A program made the position numbers and the translations under genes. The notes beneath the pieces were generated by a model. That model had not been told where the DNA came from. It worked only from the letters and a program-made list of their open reading frames with translations, and did not search any database. A stretch of 64,000 bases of DNA from AP-15 sp963703745 (lineage in GTDB: Bacteria > Pseudomonadota > Alphaproteobacteria > ATCC43930 > CGMCC-115725), in NCBI GenBank assembly GCA_963703745.1, contig CAVPFL010000002.1, positions 186,001 to 250,000 of the forward strand, given 5' to 3'. Shown one piece after another: positions 42,967 to 52,609 of the stretch (the first letter of the stretch is position 1; each line of letters begins with the position of its first letter).

Positions 42967-45666
42967 TCAACGTCGGATGCCGTCGGTGTGGGCGGAAGAC
43001 GGAGCGGGGAAGGCCGTTTCGGCGACAGCACCCGATGCCGCATCGAGTGCCACAACCCGCTCGCGCAGCGCAGCGCTGATCCGCTCCTCATCGGTCCGGC
43101 CGGCGCCGGCGGCGCGCAAAACCTCGACCGTTTCGGGCCGGCCGAAGACCACGGTAATCTGGTGAAGCTTGGGGATGCGGCGTCCCCTGGGCAGCGCCTC
43201 GAAGGCGCCCTCGATATAAGCCGGCACCGCGGGCGCCCCGCTGCGCAGCAGCAGCTGTCCGACACCGGGTAGGAAACGCTGGAGCCTGCCGTCGGGCGAG
43301 CGCCACGCCTCGGGGAACCAGACCTGCACCTGGCCTGCATTTAGTACGCGGCGGGCGCTTTCGAGCACGGCGCCGGGATGGTTTGCGTCGACGGGGAAGA
43401 CGTGCACGGCGCGGCAGAAGAGGCGGGAGAGCGGGTTGGAGAACATGCGCACCAAGTCCCCCGCCCAATAAAGACGGCGGAACTGCGACCAGGGCAATGA
43501 GGCAGCGATCACCAGCCCGTCGAGATCGCTGACGTGGTTGGGCGTGATCACGAATGCTCCCGTCACCGGCAATGTCGCGGCGCCGGCGACGCGCAGCCGG
43601 AACAAACCGCGCATCAGCAGCCGGTTGAGCGCATAGAGCGCCAGGCCGAACGCTGTAAGCAACGTGCCCCTCGGAGCGAGCCAACGCTCGAAATCGGCCG
43701 CGATGGCCGATTCTTCACGCGGCAACGCGCTGGTACCGCTCCGCCGTTCGCTTGCTAAGCGCAGCAGCTCGCGAATTGTCTGAATGCCGGCGATGTCGGT
43801 CTCCGAGAGCTGGATGTCCAACCGATCCTGCAATGCGACCGCAATTTCCATCCAGCCGAACGAATCCACGTTCAGATCGAGAGCGAGATCGACATCGAGG
43901 TCGAGCGCTTCTTCCGGATAGCGCTCGCGCAGCAGGGCCCAGACCGCTTCCGCGGTCGGATCGCGCAACAGCGCCATATCTTCCGCCGTCAGCTCATGGG
44001 CGGCCCGCCGCGTCCCTCCGGCAAGCGCCTCGGCATAGAGCGCCGGCAGCAGGAAGCGCCGGTATTTCCCGAGGCGGGTGCGCGGCAACGACTGATCGGT
44101 CAGGGCAAACCCGGATAATCGCTGCCAAGACGGAAGGTCGCGCGCCTTTTCCGCCAAAATCACGCGAATGCCGTCGCGCAGGTTCGTCGCTCCACGGTCA
44201 TGCAGCTTGGCGCGATCCGGGCGCACCAAGGCGACGAGCGCGCCTTTGTCCTCCAGCACCGCCACCTCGGTGATTTCCGGGGCATTGCCGTAGATCGGCT
44301 CCAAATCCTCGGGGGCCACCTTCTTGCCCCCACCCAACACGAGGACTTCCTTATCCCGCCCGGTGACGAAGAGAAAACCGTCGCGATCGACAAAGCCCAA
44401 ATCGCCGGTCCGGTACCAGCCATCAGCCGTGAACGCCGCGTGGTTGGATTCGGGACTGTCGAGATAGCCCTTGATGATCGAACTGCCACGCAGCTCGACC
44501 TCGCCGATTCCCTCTTGGTCGGGGTCGGCGATGCGAACCTTCCCGTCGGCGAGTGGCCGACCAACGCTGCCCGGACGCCGCGCGTCCGGCCGGTTGCCGG
44601 TAAACAGCGACGCCGTCTCTGCTAGCCCATATCCGGACAGCACGGTCCAGCCGAGAGCCTCGAGCCGGTCCTCGGTTTCCCTCTCCAGCCGTGACCCGCC
44701 CGAAACCAGCAGCCGCAGCCGCGCGGCCAAGCCCCGTCGAACCGGGGTGAACAGCAATCGTCCCACGCGCAACCCGGTCGAGCGCTGCACTAAGCTCGCC
44801 GATCGCAGCATTGCGTGCCATAGGAGCCGCACTGTTCGGCCGCGCGTCGCAACGTGCGTTTCGAGCGCGGTCCAGATCGCATCGTAGAGGCGCGGGACTC
44901 CAATGATCGTGGTGACCTCGGCCTCGCGAATCGCCCTCAGCAGCTGCGGGCCGGTCGTGCCGCCGGGCAAGACTATCGCGGTTCCGATGGTCAACGTGGT
45001 CAGCATGCCGACGATAAACGGATAGGCGTGGTGCAACGGCAGCGGCAGCAGCGCGCGGTCCCGCGGTCCGACAATATTCAGTTTCTGCAACGCCTCGACA
45101 TTGGTCGCGATGTTGCGGTGGGTCAGCAAGAATGACTTGGGCGAGCCGGTGGTGCCGGAGGTCCAGGACAACACCGCCGGCTGGTCGGGAGCCGAGGGCG
45201 GCAGATCCTCCGTTCGCTCATCCAATATCGCCGGCCACCCCGTCGCACGCCGCCGGTCGCACTCGTCTTCATCGACCAAAATCACCCTGGCGGTGTGCAG
45301 GATTTCGCCACAAGCTTCCAGGTGATGAGCCGTCGTGAAGATCAGCCGAGCGGCACTGGAGGAAAGCGCCGCGTTCAGCTGCTCGGTATCGGCCAGATCA
45401 TCGATCGGCACCACGACGCCGCCGGCCGCTAGGATCGCCAGGGCAGTGACGATCCACACCGGGGAATTGGGCGCCCACAGCGCGACCCGGCTGCCACTGC
45501 CAACCCCGGTGTCGCGCAGCCCGCCCGCCAAGCGCAGCGCCTTGTCGGCGACGGTGGCGCTGTCCCAGGTATGGCTGTCATCCATCCCGAATGCGATGAC
45601 TGCAGGGTCTCGGCCGCGCGCGGTCAGGTCGTGTAGTAAACCGGTGATATTCCAGGAAGCAGCCAC
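42967..45666 (-). CDS. Fusion of AMP-dependent acyl ligase, acyl carrier domain and PlsC acyltransferase
   Basis: About 899 residues from the GTG at 45666 (a reading frame continues to 45849, but the extension is Arg-rich and unlikely). Domain order: adenylating ligase (about 1-530; AVLSWTSGTTGSPKSFLLTH, YGLAETASLFTG, GWYRTGDLGFVDRDG, RDKEVLVLGGGKKV), acyl carrier protein (about 580-655; phosphopantetheine Ser in LALDLNVDSFGWMEIA), and a PlsC-type acyltransferase (about 690-875; ITPNHVSDLDGLVIA with the HX4D motif, VWFPEAWRSPDG). It would activate a fatty or other carboxylic acid, load it on its own carrier domain and transfer it to an acceptor, possibly a lysophospholipid or other alcohol/amine. 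No membrane span is needed except at the acyltransferase. Aas-like enzymes have a similar but reversed order. Confidence 0.9.
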   Translation of the reverse strand: MAASWNITGLLHDLTARGRDPAVIAFGMDDSHTWDSATVADKALRLAGGLRDTGVGSGSRVALWAPNSPVWIVTALAILAAGGVVVPIDDLADTEQLNAALSSSAARLIFTTAHHLEACGEILHTARVILVDEDECDRRRATGWPAILDERTEDLPPSAPDQPAVLSWTSGTTGSPKSFLLTHRNIATNVEALQKLNIVGPRDRALLPLPLHHAYPFIVGMLTTLTIGTAIVLPGGTTGPQLLRAIREAEVTTIIGVPRLYDAIWTALETHVATRGRTVRLLWHAMLRSASLVQRSTGLRVGRLLFTPVRRGLAARLRLLVSGGSRLERETEDRLEALGWTVLSGYGLAETASLFTGNRPDARRPGSVGRPLADGKVRIADPDQEGIGEVELRGSSIIKGYLDSPESNHAAFTADGWYRTGDLGFVDRDGFLFVTGRDKEVLVLGGGKKVAPEDLEPIYGNAPEITEVAVLEDKGALVALVRPDRAKLHDRGATNLRDGIRVILAEKARDLPSWQRLSGFALTDQSLPRTRLGKYRRFLLPALYAEALAGGTRRAAHELTAEDMALLRDPTAEAVWALLRERYPEEALDLDVDLALDLNVDSFGWMEIAVALQDRLDIQLSETDIAGIQTIRELLRLASERRSGTSALPREESAIAADFERWLAPRGTLLTAFGLALYALNRLLMRGLFRLRVAGAATLPVTGAFVITPNHVSDLDGLVIAASLPWSQFRRLYWAGDLVRMFSNPLSRLFCRAVHVFPVDANHPGAVLESARRVLNAGQVQVWFPEAWRSPDGRLQRFLPGVGQLLLRSGAPAVPAYIEGAFEALPRGRRIPKLHQITVVFGRPETVEVLRAAGAGRTDEERISAALRERVVALDAASGAVAETAFPAPSSAHTDGIRR

Positions 45667-46064
45667 GACAAACTCAACGCCTAATCCACTGCCGCAGGAT
45701 GTACGCCGCCGCCGCGGTGCTGCCAACATAGTCCCGGATTCGCGCGATCGGAACCGGATCTTTCCTAGTGGACCCTGGTCGAAAGGGACGCGCGGGTCCA
45801 CGACTGTGAATCTGATGCTTGACACCCACAACCTTGCGTATACCTTCACGGCCGCGGTTAGAGATTCTTAATAACAGGCTACTTAAGAACATGGATGCGG
45901 TCTGGATAGGCTACGTAAGCGGGTTACCGAGCAGCCGTTGCTGGGTAAAGCGCCGTCGAGCCTCGCCTACGGTAAGCTGTCCCAGATAGTTGCGCAAAAG
46001 CCGGGTCCACAGGCGGTCGGTAGTGGCGACCTGCTCCTTCTCGAGGTTCGGTGAGGAGGAAGCT
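45667..46064. other. Intergenic region between divergent genes
   Basis: About 400 bases. It includes the Arg-rich upstream extension of the ligase frame, AT-richer sequence at 45820-45890, and the promoter for the acyltransferase gene at 46065. No gene or motif is supported. Confidence 0.45.
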
Positions 46065-47135
46065 ATGAACCGGTCGCTTACCTTGCCGGCCATGCTGAAC
46101 GAGACCGATCTATCGTTTCAAATTCTGCACGGCTCCCCGGCCTACCCCATCGAAACCGCGTGGCGAGCTTGCCTGGCCGAGTCGGACTTCGCGACCCATT
46201 ACACCGCACCCGAGTATTTTTTCGAGCCCCTGATCAGTGACAGGAAGCCGTTCGCCATCCTCAGCATCGCCGGCGAGGACGTCACGGCGGTCATGACAGG
46301 GCTTCACGATGCCGACCGAGTTCAATCGGGACTGTCTCTGCGCCCGCAGATTGCCTTTTCGCGCAAAGCCGATCGATTGCATGCAATGAATAATCTGATC
46401 GCGGGCCTTCTCCAGGAATCGAAATCGGCGAAGCTCGTTGATTTGTTTTTATGGTCCGAGATGGCCGGATTGGTTGACTCTCGTTTTCACAAAAGAACAT
46501 ACGAAGGCGTTGTCATGCTGGACCTTTCGCTAGGTCCAGATGCCCTCTTTCAGGAATTTACTAAGGTTAGGAGGAAGAGAATCAGGAGGGCGATAAAACA
46601 CGGGGTTATTGTTGAGCCTGCTAAAAGTCGTGACGACATATCTGCCTACTATGCGGTTCACGTCGATTGGATACGTCGCAGATCCCGCCCGATCCCTGGA
46701 GAAGAGGAGTTTCAGGGGCTTTTCTCATCGCGGAGGAACCGGCGATTGCTTCTCGCGCGCTATAATGGCGACGTCATAGCCGGGGTGGTGCTTCGATTCG
46801 TTCCCGGCGGAATAGTGGAGGTGGCAGCTAGCGGCTCCCTCGAGGGCGCGCTACACTTGAGGCCCAACGATCTGTTGTACTGGCGCGCGATCGAATGGGC
46901 GTGCGCCGAAGGGCTGGCCAAATGCAACCTTGGCGGCGCTAACCTTTTTCTACGGCAATTCGGCGGCAAGGTCGTGCAAACGACCCGTCATCGCCTAGAC
47001 TTATCGCTGTCTCGCCGATTCACAATCGGCGATTGGATGGCTGATAGGGTCGAGGGCGTCCGTCAGTCCATCCCGCCGGGAGTGGCCGGCTTTGCTCGCT
47101 CTCTGCGGAGCCATGTAAGAAAGCTCCGCTCCTAA
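46065..47135 (+). CDS. BioF2/FemAB-like GNAT acyltransferase
   Basis: A 356-residue protein of the BioF2-like (Acetyltransf_6) GNAT-fold group, related to FemAB and CelD proteins. Conserved core: LFQEFTKVRRKRIRRAIKHG, then YYAVHVDWIRRRSRP, LLLARYNGDVIAGVVLRFVP, LRPNDLLYWRAIEWACAEG and LAKCNLGGANLFLRQFGGK. These enzymes transfer acyl or aminoacyl groups to amines or polysaccharides. The ATG at 46065 has a strong GAGGAGGA site. The middle (46440-46640) is less GC-rich than its surroundings, which suggests acquired DNA. It begins a plus-strand series continuing with the double kinase (50 bases downstream). Confidence 0.85.
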   Translation: MNRSLTLPAMLNETDLSFQILHGSPAYPIETAWRACLAESDFATHYTAPEYFFEPLISDRKPFAILSIAGEDVTAVMTGLHDADRVQSGLSLRPQIAFSRKADRLHAMNNLIAGLLQESKSAKLVDLFLWSEMAGLVDSRFHKRTYEGVVMLDLSLGPDALFQEFTKVRRKRIRRAIKHGVIVEPAKSRDDISAYYAVHVDWIRRRSRPIPGEEEFQGLFSSRRNRRLLLARYNGDVIAGVVLRFVPGGIVEVAASGSLEGALHLRPNDLLYWRAIEWACAEGLAKCNLGGANLFLRQFGGKVVQTTRHRLDLSLSRRFTIGDWMADRVEGVRQSIPPGVAGFARSLRSHVRKLRS

Positions 47136-47185
47136 AAATGACTTGTCCCGGTGGAACGGGATCAGCCTCCGCCCCCCGCTCAGCA

Positions 47186-48712
47186 ATGGCCGACGATCAG
47201 CGGGATGTCATCGAGTTTCTGAGCAAGCCTTCCTCTTACACGGCGGCAGTCGAGCAGGTCGACATCATCCAAACCCATGTGTCGTTGGTCTTTCTCGCCG
47301 GCGAACGCGCCTACAAGCTCAAACTCGCGATAAAATTTCCCTACCTTGACTTCTCTTCGGCGGAAGCGCGTCGGGTAGCCTGCGAGACCGAGGTGGCACT
47401 CAACCGCCGCACAGCTCCGGACCTCTATCTCGGGGTCCGAGCGCTGACCCGCACCGCGAAAGGTGGGGTCGGCTTCGAGACTGAGGGGCCCGTGGTCGAT
47501 TGGGTCGTTGTGATGCGACGCTTCGATCAGGCGGCGCTGTTCGACGAACTCGCCAGGACCGGTCGGTTGAACCCTTTTTTGATGAGAGAGCTCGCCGACC
47601 ATATCGCGGCTTTCCATCGCGCCGCCGAACCGCGTCCCGATCACGGCGGCGCTGCGGCGTTAGCCGCCGTCGTCGAGACGAACCATTGCTGTCTGATGGC
47701 GGCGCGGCACGTCGGCTTTGCCGCCGAGCACATCGTCGACATCAGGCGAAGATCATTGGAGCGGCTTGCTGCGGTCGCTAGCCTACTCGACCGGCGGGCC
47801 GCGGCCGGAAAAGTGCGGCGCTGCCACGGCGATTTGCATCTCCGCAATATCTGCCTGCTCGAGGGCAAACCTACGCTGTTCGATTGCCTCGAATTCTCCG
47901 ACGAACTCGCTTCAGTCGACGTCCTCTATGACCTCGCCTTCCTGTTGATGGATCTCGAGCACCGCGGTTTCGCCGATTTTGCCAACCTCGTGTTGAACCG
48001 CTATCTCGATTTGACAGGCGAGGACGAGGGACTTGCGGCGATGCCTCTCTTTCTGTCGTCACGCGCCGCAATCCGGGCGCATGTCACGGCAGCGGCGATT
48101 GAGCGGGCGGCGGTGTCCGGGGCGAAGCCGGAGATGGGAGCGGAAGCGCGAATTTACCTCGATCTTGCCGATCGGTTCCTGCGCCCGCGATCCTGCCGGT
48201 TGGTCGCGATCGGCGGCCTCAGCGGGACCGGCAAGTCGACCCTCGCGGCCGCACTGGCCCCAGCCCTCGGGGCGCGGGTCTTGCGCAGCGACGTGATCCG
48301 CAAGCAGCTGTTCGGGGTTGCCCCCGAAATGCGGCTGCCGACGGGCGCCTATACGGCGCAGATGTCGCGCCGCGTCTATCGGATGCTGCGCCGGAGGGCT
48401 GCCGAAGCACTAGCCGCGGGATATTCGGTGATCATCGATGCCGTATCGCTGAAGCCTAGCGAGCGACGCTCCATCGCCGCGGTCGCCGAAGGAGCTGGCG
48501 TCCCGTTTTCTGGTCTGTGGCTCGTAGCTCCGGCGGCGGCAATGGATCGGCGGCTGCGGGCGCGGCTCCACGACGCCTCCGATGCGTCCCCGGAAGTCCT
48601 CGCGCAACAGCTCGGGCAAGATCCAGGGACGATAGATTGGGTTCGCATCGATGCGGGTGCCGGTCCGGCCGATTGTCTGTCCGCCGTGCGGCGCGCTCTC
48701 GACCTGAGCTGA
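47186..48712 (+). CDS. Bifunctional APH-like kinase / P-loop kinase
   Basis: About 508 residues. The N-terminal half (to about 340) is an aminoglycoside-phosphotransferase-like domain with FLAGERAYKLKLAIKFPYLD, VVMRRFDQ, the catalytic HGDLHLRNIC (RCHGDLHLRN) and metal-site FDCLEFSDELASVDVLYDLA. The C-terminal half (about 345-508) is an AAA_33-type P-loop kinase: GGLSGTGKSTLAAALAP, then SDVIRKQLFG and YSVIIDAVSLKPSERR. This domain pair is a known family (COG2187/COG0645-like), whose substrates are unknown. The start at 47186 (MADDQRDVIEFL) is favoured; an ATG at 47138 is close to the preceding stop. Neighbouring oxygenase and decarboxylase genes hint at a small-molecule pathway. Confidence 0.85.
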   Translation: MADDQRDVIEFLSKPSSYTAAVEQVDIIQTHVSLVFLAGERAYKLKLAIKFPYLDFSSAEARRVACETEVALNRRTAPDLYLGVRALTRTAKGGVGFETEGPVVDWVVVMRRFDQAALFDELARTGRLNPFLMRELADHIAAFHRAAEPRPDHGGAAALAAVVETNHCCLMAARHVGFAAEHIVDIRRRSLERLAAVASLLDRRAAAGKVRRCHGDLHLRNICLLEGKPTLFDCLEFSDELASVDVLYDLAFLLMDLEHRGFADFANLVLNRYLDLTGEDEGLAAMPLFLSSRAAIRAHVTAAAIERAAVSGAKPEMGAEARIYLDLADRFLRPRSCRLVAIGGLSGTGKSTLAAALAPALGARVLRSDVIRKQLFGVAPEMRLPTGAYTAQMSRRVYRMLRRRAAEALAAGYSVIIDAVSLKPSERRSIAAVAEGAGVPFSGLWLVAPAAAMDRRLRARLHDASDASPEVLAQQLGQDPGTIDWVRIDAGAGPADCLSAVRRALDLS

Positions 48713-48919
48713 CCGCCCGCGGCGGATCAAATCGAAGGCGGCTTTCCGCGGCTGCGCTTTACCTCCATCTGCTGCGCGCGCTCCACGCGGCGCTCGGGAC
48801 TGAGCAAAGTGTTAAAAGCAGCAATGGCGGACCGTGAGGCGGCCACGCGCATCGTCGCTGCGCTAGACCGTGCCGCTGTCTCGGCTCTATCGTGCGACAG
48901 GAAAAAAGCGGAGCGTCGG

Positions 48920-49911
48920 GTGGCCAACACCGAAATCATTCCGGTCATCGATCTCGGACCCTATTTGTCCGGCACCCCCGGCGCAATTGATCGCACTGCT
49001 GGGGAGCTGCGGTATGCGCTGACCGAGATCGGCTTCTATTTCATCATCAATCACGGTGTGTCTCCCCGGCAAATAGGCGAAGTCTTCCGCCAAGTCGCGC
49101 GTTTTCACGCGCAGCCGCTCGAAAAGAAGCTGAGAATCAAGCTCGACAAGCACAATGTCGGCTACCTGCCGATGAGGGGCGATACGCTGCGTACGTCGAC
49201 AGTCGAGACCGTTATCAAGCCAAATCTCAACGAAGCCTTTTTTGTAGCGCGAGACCTGCCGGGCGACCATCCGGACGTGCTGGCCGATCGGCGCTTCCGC
49301 AGCGCCAACCGTTGGCCGTCCGATCTGCCGGGCTTCCGGGAGGTCATCGTCGACTATTGCGACGCGATGGAGCGGCTGGCGCACAAGTTGGTGCGCCTGT
49401 ACGCTCGTGCGCTGGGCCTGCCGACAGAGTATTTCGACCAGCCCTTCAAGAGCTGCAGTACAAGTTGCGGATGACGCACTATCCGCAACAGGCCGCCGCG
49501 CTGGACGACGAATTCGGCATCGCCCCGCACACCGACACCAGTTTTCTTACGCTGGTGGCGCCCAACGAAGTGCCGGGTCTCTCGATCCGCACGCGAGACG
49601 GCAAGTGGATCGCGGCACCAGCCATTCCGGACGCCTTTGTCGTAAACGGCGGCCAGCTTCTGCAACGCTGGACCAACGATTATTTTCTCGCCACGCCGCA
49701 CCGCGCAGTAAACCGCTCGGGCGGCGAGCGCTACGCCCTCGCTTTTTTCTGCGACAGCAATATCAACTGGCCGGTTGCCGCGGTGCCGACTTGCGTCGGG
49801 CCGGACAAGCCGCCAAAGTACCCCACAACCTACTATACCGACTACATGATCCGCTACCAGCAGCGGACCTACAATGTGTTCAGCGCCAAGAACAAAAATG
49901 CCGCAGAATGA
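48920..49911 (+). pseudogene. Isopenicillin-N-synthase-like 2-oxoglutarate/Fe(II) oxygenase with one frameshift
   Basis: A GTG at 48920 (GGAG 8 bases upstream) starts EIIPVIDLGPYLSGTP, typical of this family. DIOX_N features follow (FYFIINHGVSPRQIGEVFRQ). Near 49445-49460 the frame breaks: the first frame ends CSTSCG-TGA, and the +1 frame continues as LQYKLRMTHYPQQAAAL. Iron ligands are in GIAPHTDTSFLTLV (His and Asp) and YFLATPHRAVNRSGGERYA (distal His and the oxoglutarate Arg/Ser pair). All functional residues are present across the two frames, so restoring one base gives a protein of about 330 residues. The cause may be a sequencing indel or recent mutation. Confidence 0.85.
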
Positions 49912-50063
49912 GCACTGTGCCGTTCACAATCCAACTAGTTCTCAAGACAGTACGCCCAGGTGTTGCCGTTGCTGACCAAAGGGAGTCAGGCCCAACGGCT
50001 CGGCCCGCCGCAGCCGACCCAGGCCTCGCAACCGCTGTCAACTCGGTGGATGAAGGAGTCGAC

Positions 50064-50620
50064 ATGTTCCCCAGCCCAACGCGCATGTTCTTGACCAAAG
50101 GGGTAGGTGTGCATCGCCATGCTCTCACCGCATTCGAGTTCGCCTTGCGCGATGCGGATATCGAGCAGCAGAACCTAGTTTACGTGTCGTCCATTCTCCC
50201 GCCGCGCTGCGAGGTTATTGCCCGCGAAGTAGGGATCGAGTTGCTCAAACCTGGGAACATCACTTTCTGCGTATTGGCCCGGTCCGAGACCAATGAATTC
50301 GGGCGCCATGTCTACGCCAGCCTCGGTTTGGCCAGACCGGCGGACCCGGACATGTATGGATATATATATATATCGGAGCTACACGATACGGCATGACCGC
50401 GGAGGCGAGCGGTGCACAGGCTGAGGATCTCGCCGCGACCATGCTGGCCTCGACACTCGGCCTGGATTTTGATCCCGAAGCTGCGTGGAACGAGCGCAAA
50501 CAGATACACGAACACAGCAGCTTGATCATTGACAGCACGTCGATCACGGCAGCAGCTGAATGCGGCCGGGACAATCACTGGATTTGTGCGATCGCCGCTG
50601 CCGTTTTTCTGTTTTCCTAA
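50064..50620 (+). pseudogene. Pyruvoyl-dependent arginine decarboxylase with one frameshift
   Basis: An ATG at 50064 with a GAAGGAG site starts a PvlArgDC-like protein: MFLTKGVGVHRHALTAFEFA, then the self-cleavage Ser-Ser in LVYVSSILPPRCEVI, ELLKPGNITFCVLARSETNE and YASLGLARPADPD. The frame ends early at a TGA (50394). The following +1 frame, whose ATG overlaps that stop (ATGA), gives AQAEDLAATMLASTLGLDFD, then WICAIAAAVFLFS, exactly the usual C-terminal part. The break lies in SELHDTA/YGMTAE, close to a TA-repeat. Restoring one base gives about 185 residues, the normal family size. The enzyme would make agmatine from arginine and normally assembles from its own two cleavage chains. Confidence 0.88.
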
Positions 50621-50710
50621 CCTAGAGTGCGTTTACCCGTCGTTTAGCACCCTCCCGCGCCTGTCCCGACCCAGCGAGCCGACTGAGCCTCTGGTTCAGC
50701 CAGCAGGCCG

Positions 50711-52609
50711 TCATTCGCCGGGCAGTGTGAACTGAAAGATGGCACCCTGTCCCGCGTTGGGGCTCGCCGACAAACTGCCGCCATGTGCCTCGATGATCCG
50801 CCGACTGATGGACAGTCCCATACCGGTGCCTTGTGGTTTTGTGGTGAAGAATGCATCGAAAATGCGCTCGGCTTGATCGACGGGAAGCCCGATGCCCGAG
50901 TCACTCACCGAAACCAAGAGCTGACCATGCTCGGTCCTCTTCGATGCGATGGTCAGTTCACCACCCGTCTGTCGCATCGCCTCGATGCCATTGAGCATGA
51001 GGTTCATCAAAACCTGCTGCACTTGAACGCGATCCGCTGTCGTATGCGGAAGCGCCAGGTCAAGTTCCGTGCGGATTGAAATAGAGTGCCGACCCGCCGT
51101 ATCCCTCAGCAAAACCGTCATCTCGCGAAGGATTTCGTTCAGGTCGACGACTTCCCGTTCCGGCGTGCCTCGCCCGTAAAGTGAGCGAACTCGGTCGATG
51201 ATGCCGGCGGCGCGCTTGACCGCCGCGACCATTCGCGAGGCAGCGCCGCATGCTTCCATCACATCGGGTGGATCACGACGAAGCCATCGCATGCAGGCGT
51301 TGGCGTCTATCGTGGCGGCAGCGATCGGCTGCCTGATTTCATGTGCCAGCGAGGCCGCCAGCTCTCCCATCATGCTCACGCGGTTCATGTATGCGAGATC
51401 TGCTTCGAGCTGGCGCAATCTTTCGCGCTCTCCTTCGGCGCGTTTGCGCTCAGTAACATCCGTTATCGCACCTACGAAGACCAAACGCTCCGGATCTTCG
51501 CCGGTCAAGCGATGAGCCACGGCTTGAACGTGTTTGACAGAACCGTCGGCCATCAACAGGCGATACTCGGCAATAAATTCGCTCCCCTCCATCGCGGCGC
51601 GGTCAATGATTTGACGGTGACGCATCCGGTCCTCGGGATGAGTGCGGTCGATCACCAACTGAATGGTGGGCTTTGTCGTAGGCTCGCATTCAAATATTCG
51701 ATAGGCCCCATCGGACCAGTAGATTTCCCCGGTTGAAGCGTTCCAGCCGAAACTCCCCGTGTGGCTTAACTGCTCCGCCGCTGCCAGATACATCTCGCTC
51801 CTGCGCAACGCCTCCTCGGCCTTCTTCCGGTCGGCTCGTTCTCGGGCTTCGCGCAGCGCGCGATGCACCGATGGCACGAGCCGCGATAACCGCGCCTTCA
51901 GAACATAATCCGTGGCGCCGCTCGTGAGTGCTTCGATCGCTATCTCTTCGCCGAAGCCCGAGACAAAGATGAAAGGCAGATCAGGGCGGGCGCTCAGCGC
52001 AAGCTTCAATGCGGAAAGGCCGTCGAACGAAGGAAGCTTGTAATCGGCGAGAATCAGGTCAATTCCACTCTCTTCAAGAGCGGCCAGAAACTCGGCGCGG
52101 GTTTGGACGCGGGTTACTTTACAGACGAAATGATCCGCTTCGAGGAGTTCTTGAATGAGCTCAGCATCCTGGATGCTATCCTCCAACAACAGAATGCGGA
52201 GCAGCGCTTGCTCGGCCGTCTTGCGTTTGGCGCGTTCTCGGGCTTCGCGCAGCGCGCGCTGAACCGACGGCACGAGCCGCGATAACCCCGTCTTCAGAAC
52301 ATAATCCGTGGCCCCGCTGGTGAGCGCGTCGATCGCTATCTCTTCGCCGAAGCTCGAGACAAAGATGAAGGGCAGATCAGGGTAGGCGCTCAGTGTAAGC
52401 TTCAATGCGGAAAGGCCGTCGAACGAAGGAAGTGCGTAATCGGCGAGAACCAGATCAAATCCCCGGTCTTCAACAGCGGCCAGGAACTCGGCACGCGTTT
52501 GGACGCGGGTTACTTCGCAGACGAAATGTTCGGCTTCGAGGAGCTCTTGAATCAGCTCCGCGTCCTCGACGCTATCCTCCAGCATCAGAATGCGGAGCGG
52601 AGATTTCAC
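50711..52609 (-). CDS. Double-receiver PAS sensor histidine kinase
   Basis: A 632-residue cytoplasmic kinase with two N-terminal receiver domains (about 5-125 and 137-257; ILMLEDSVEDAELIQELLEA and ILLLEDSIQDAELIQELLEA, with Asp in LVLADYALPSFDG and LILADYKLPSFDG). A PAS domain follows (about 275-395; SHTGSFGWNASTGEIYWSDG), then HisKA (MGELAASLAHEIRQPIAAA) and HATPase (VLMNLMLNGIEAM, DSGIGLPVDQAERIFDAFF, GTGMGLSISRRIIEAHGG). The receivers are nearly identical. It starts with a GTG overlapping the stop of the response-regulator gene. The receivers lack an output HTH, so phosphate probably flows through them to modulate the kinase. Confidence 0.94.
   Translation of the reverse strand: MKSPLRILMLEDSVEDAELIQELLEAEHFVCEVTRVQTRAEFLAAVEDRGFDLVLADYALPSFDGLSALKLTLSAYPDLPFIFVSSFGEEIAIDALTSGATDYVLKTGLSRLVPSVQRALREARERAKRKTAEQALLRILLLEDSIQDAELIQELLEADHFVCKVTRVQTRAEFLAALEESGIDLILADYKLPSFDGLSALKLALSARPDLPFIFVSGFGEEIAIEALTSGATDYVLKARLSRLVPSVHRALREARERADRKKAEEALRRSEMYLAAAEQLSHTGSFGWNASTGEIYWSDGAYRIFECEPTTKPTIQLVIDRTHPEDRMRHRQIIDRAAMEGSEFIAEYRLLMADGSVKHVQAVAHRLTGEDPERLVFVGAITDVTERKRAEGERERLRQLEADLAYMNRVSMMGELAASLAHEIRQPIAAATIDANACMRWLRRDPPDVMEACGAASRMVAAVKRAAGIIDRVRSLYGRGTPEREVVDLNEILREMTVLLRDTAGRHSISIRTELDLALPHTTADRVQVQQVLMNLMLNGIEAMRQTGGELTIASKRTEHGQLLVSVSDSGIGLPVDQAERIFDAFFTTKPQGTGMGLSISRRIIEAHGGSLSASPNAGQGAIFQFTLPGE
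51813..52609. repeat. Tandem duplication of a receiver-domain segment within one gene (period 396 bp)
   Basis: The string CTCGGGCTTCGCGCAGCGCG occurs at 51841 and again at 52237. The offset is 396 bases, or 132 codons. The similarity covers most of both receiver domains, including silent positions, so the duplication is fairly recent. Boundaries are approximate. Confidence 0.8.

Noticed and set aside
50360..50376. TA dinucleotide run taken as a phase-variation tract in the arginine decarboxylase
   Set aside because: The downstream frame is not reached by slipping within the TA run in a way that keeps the conserved SEL-H residues; the break seems to lie after it, so phase variation is not supported.
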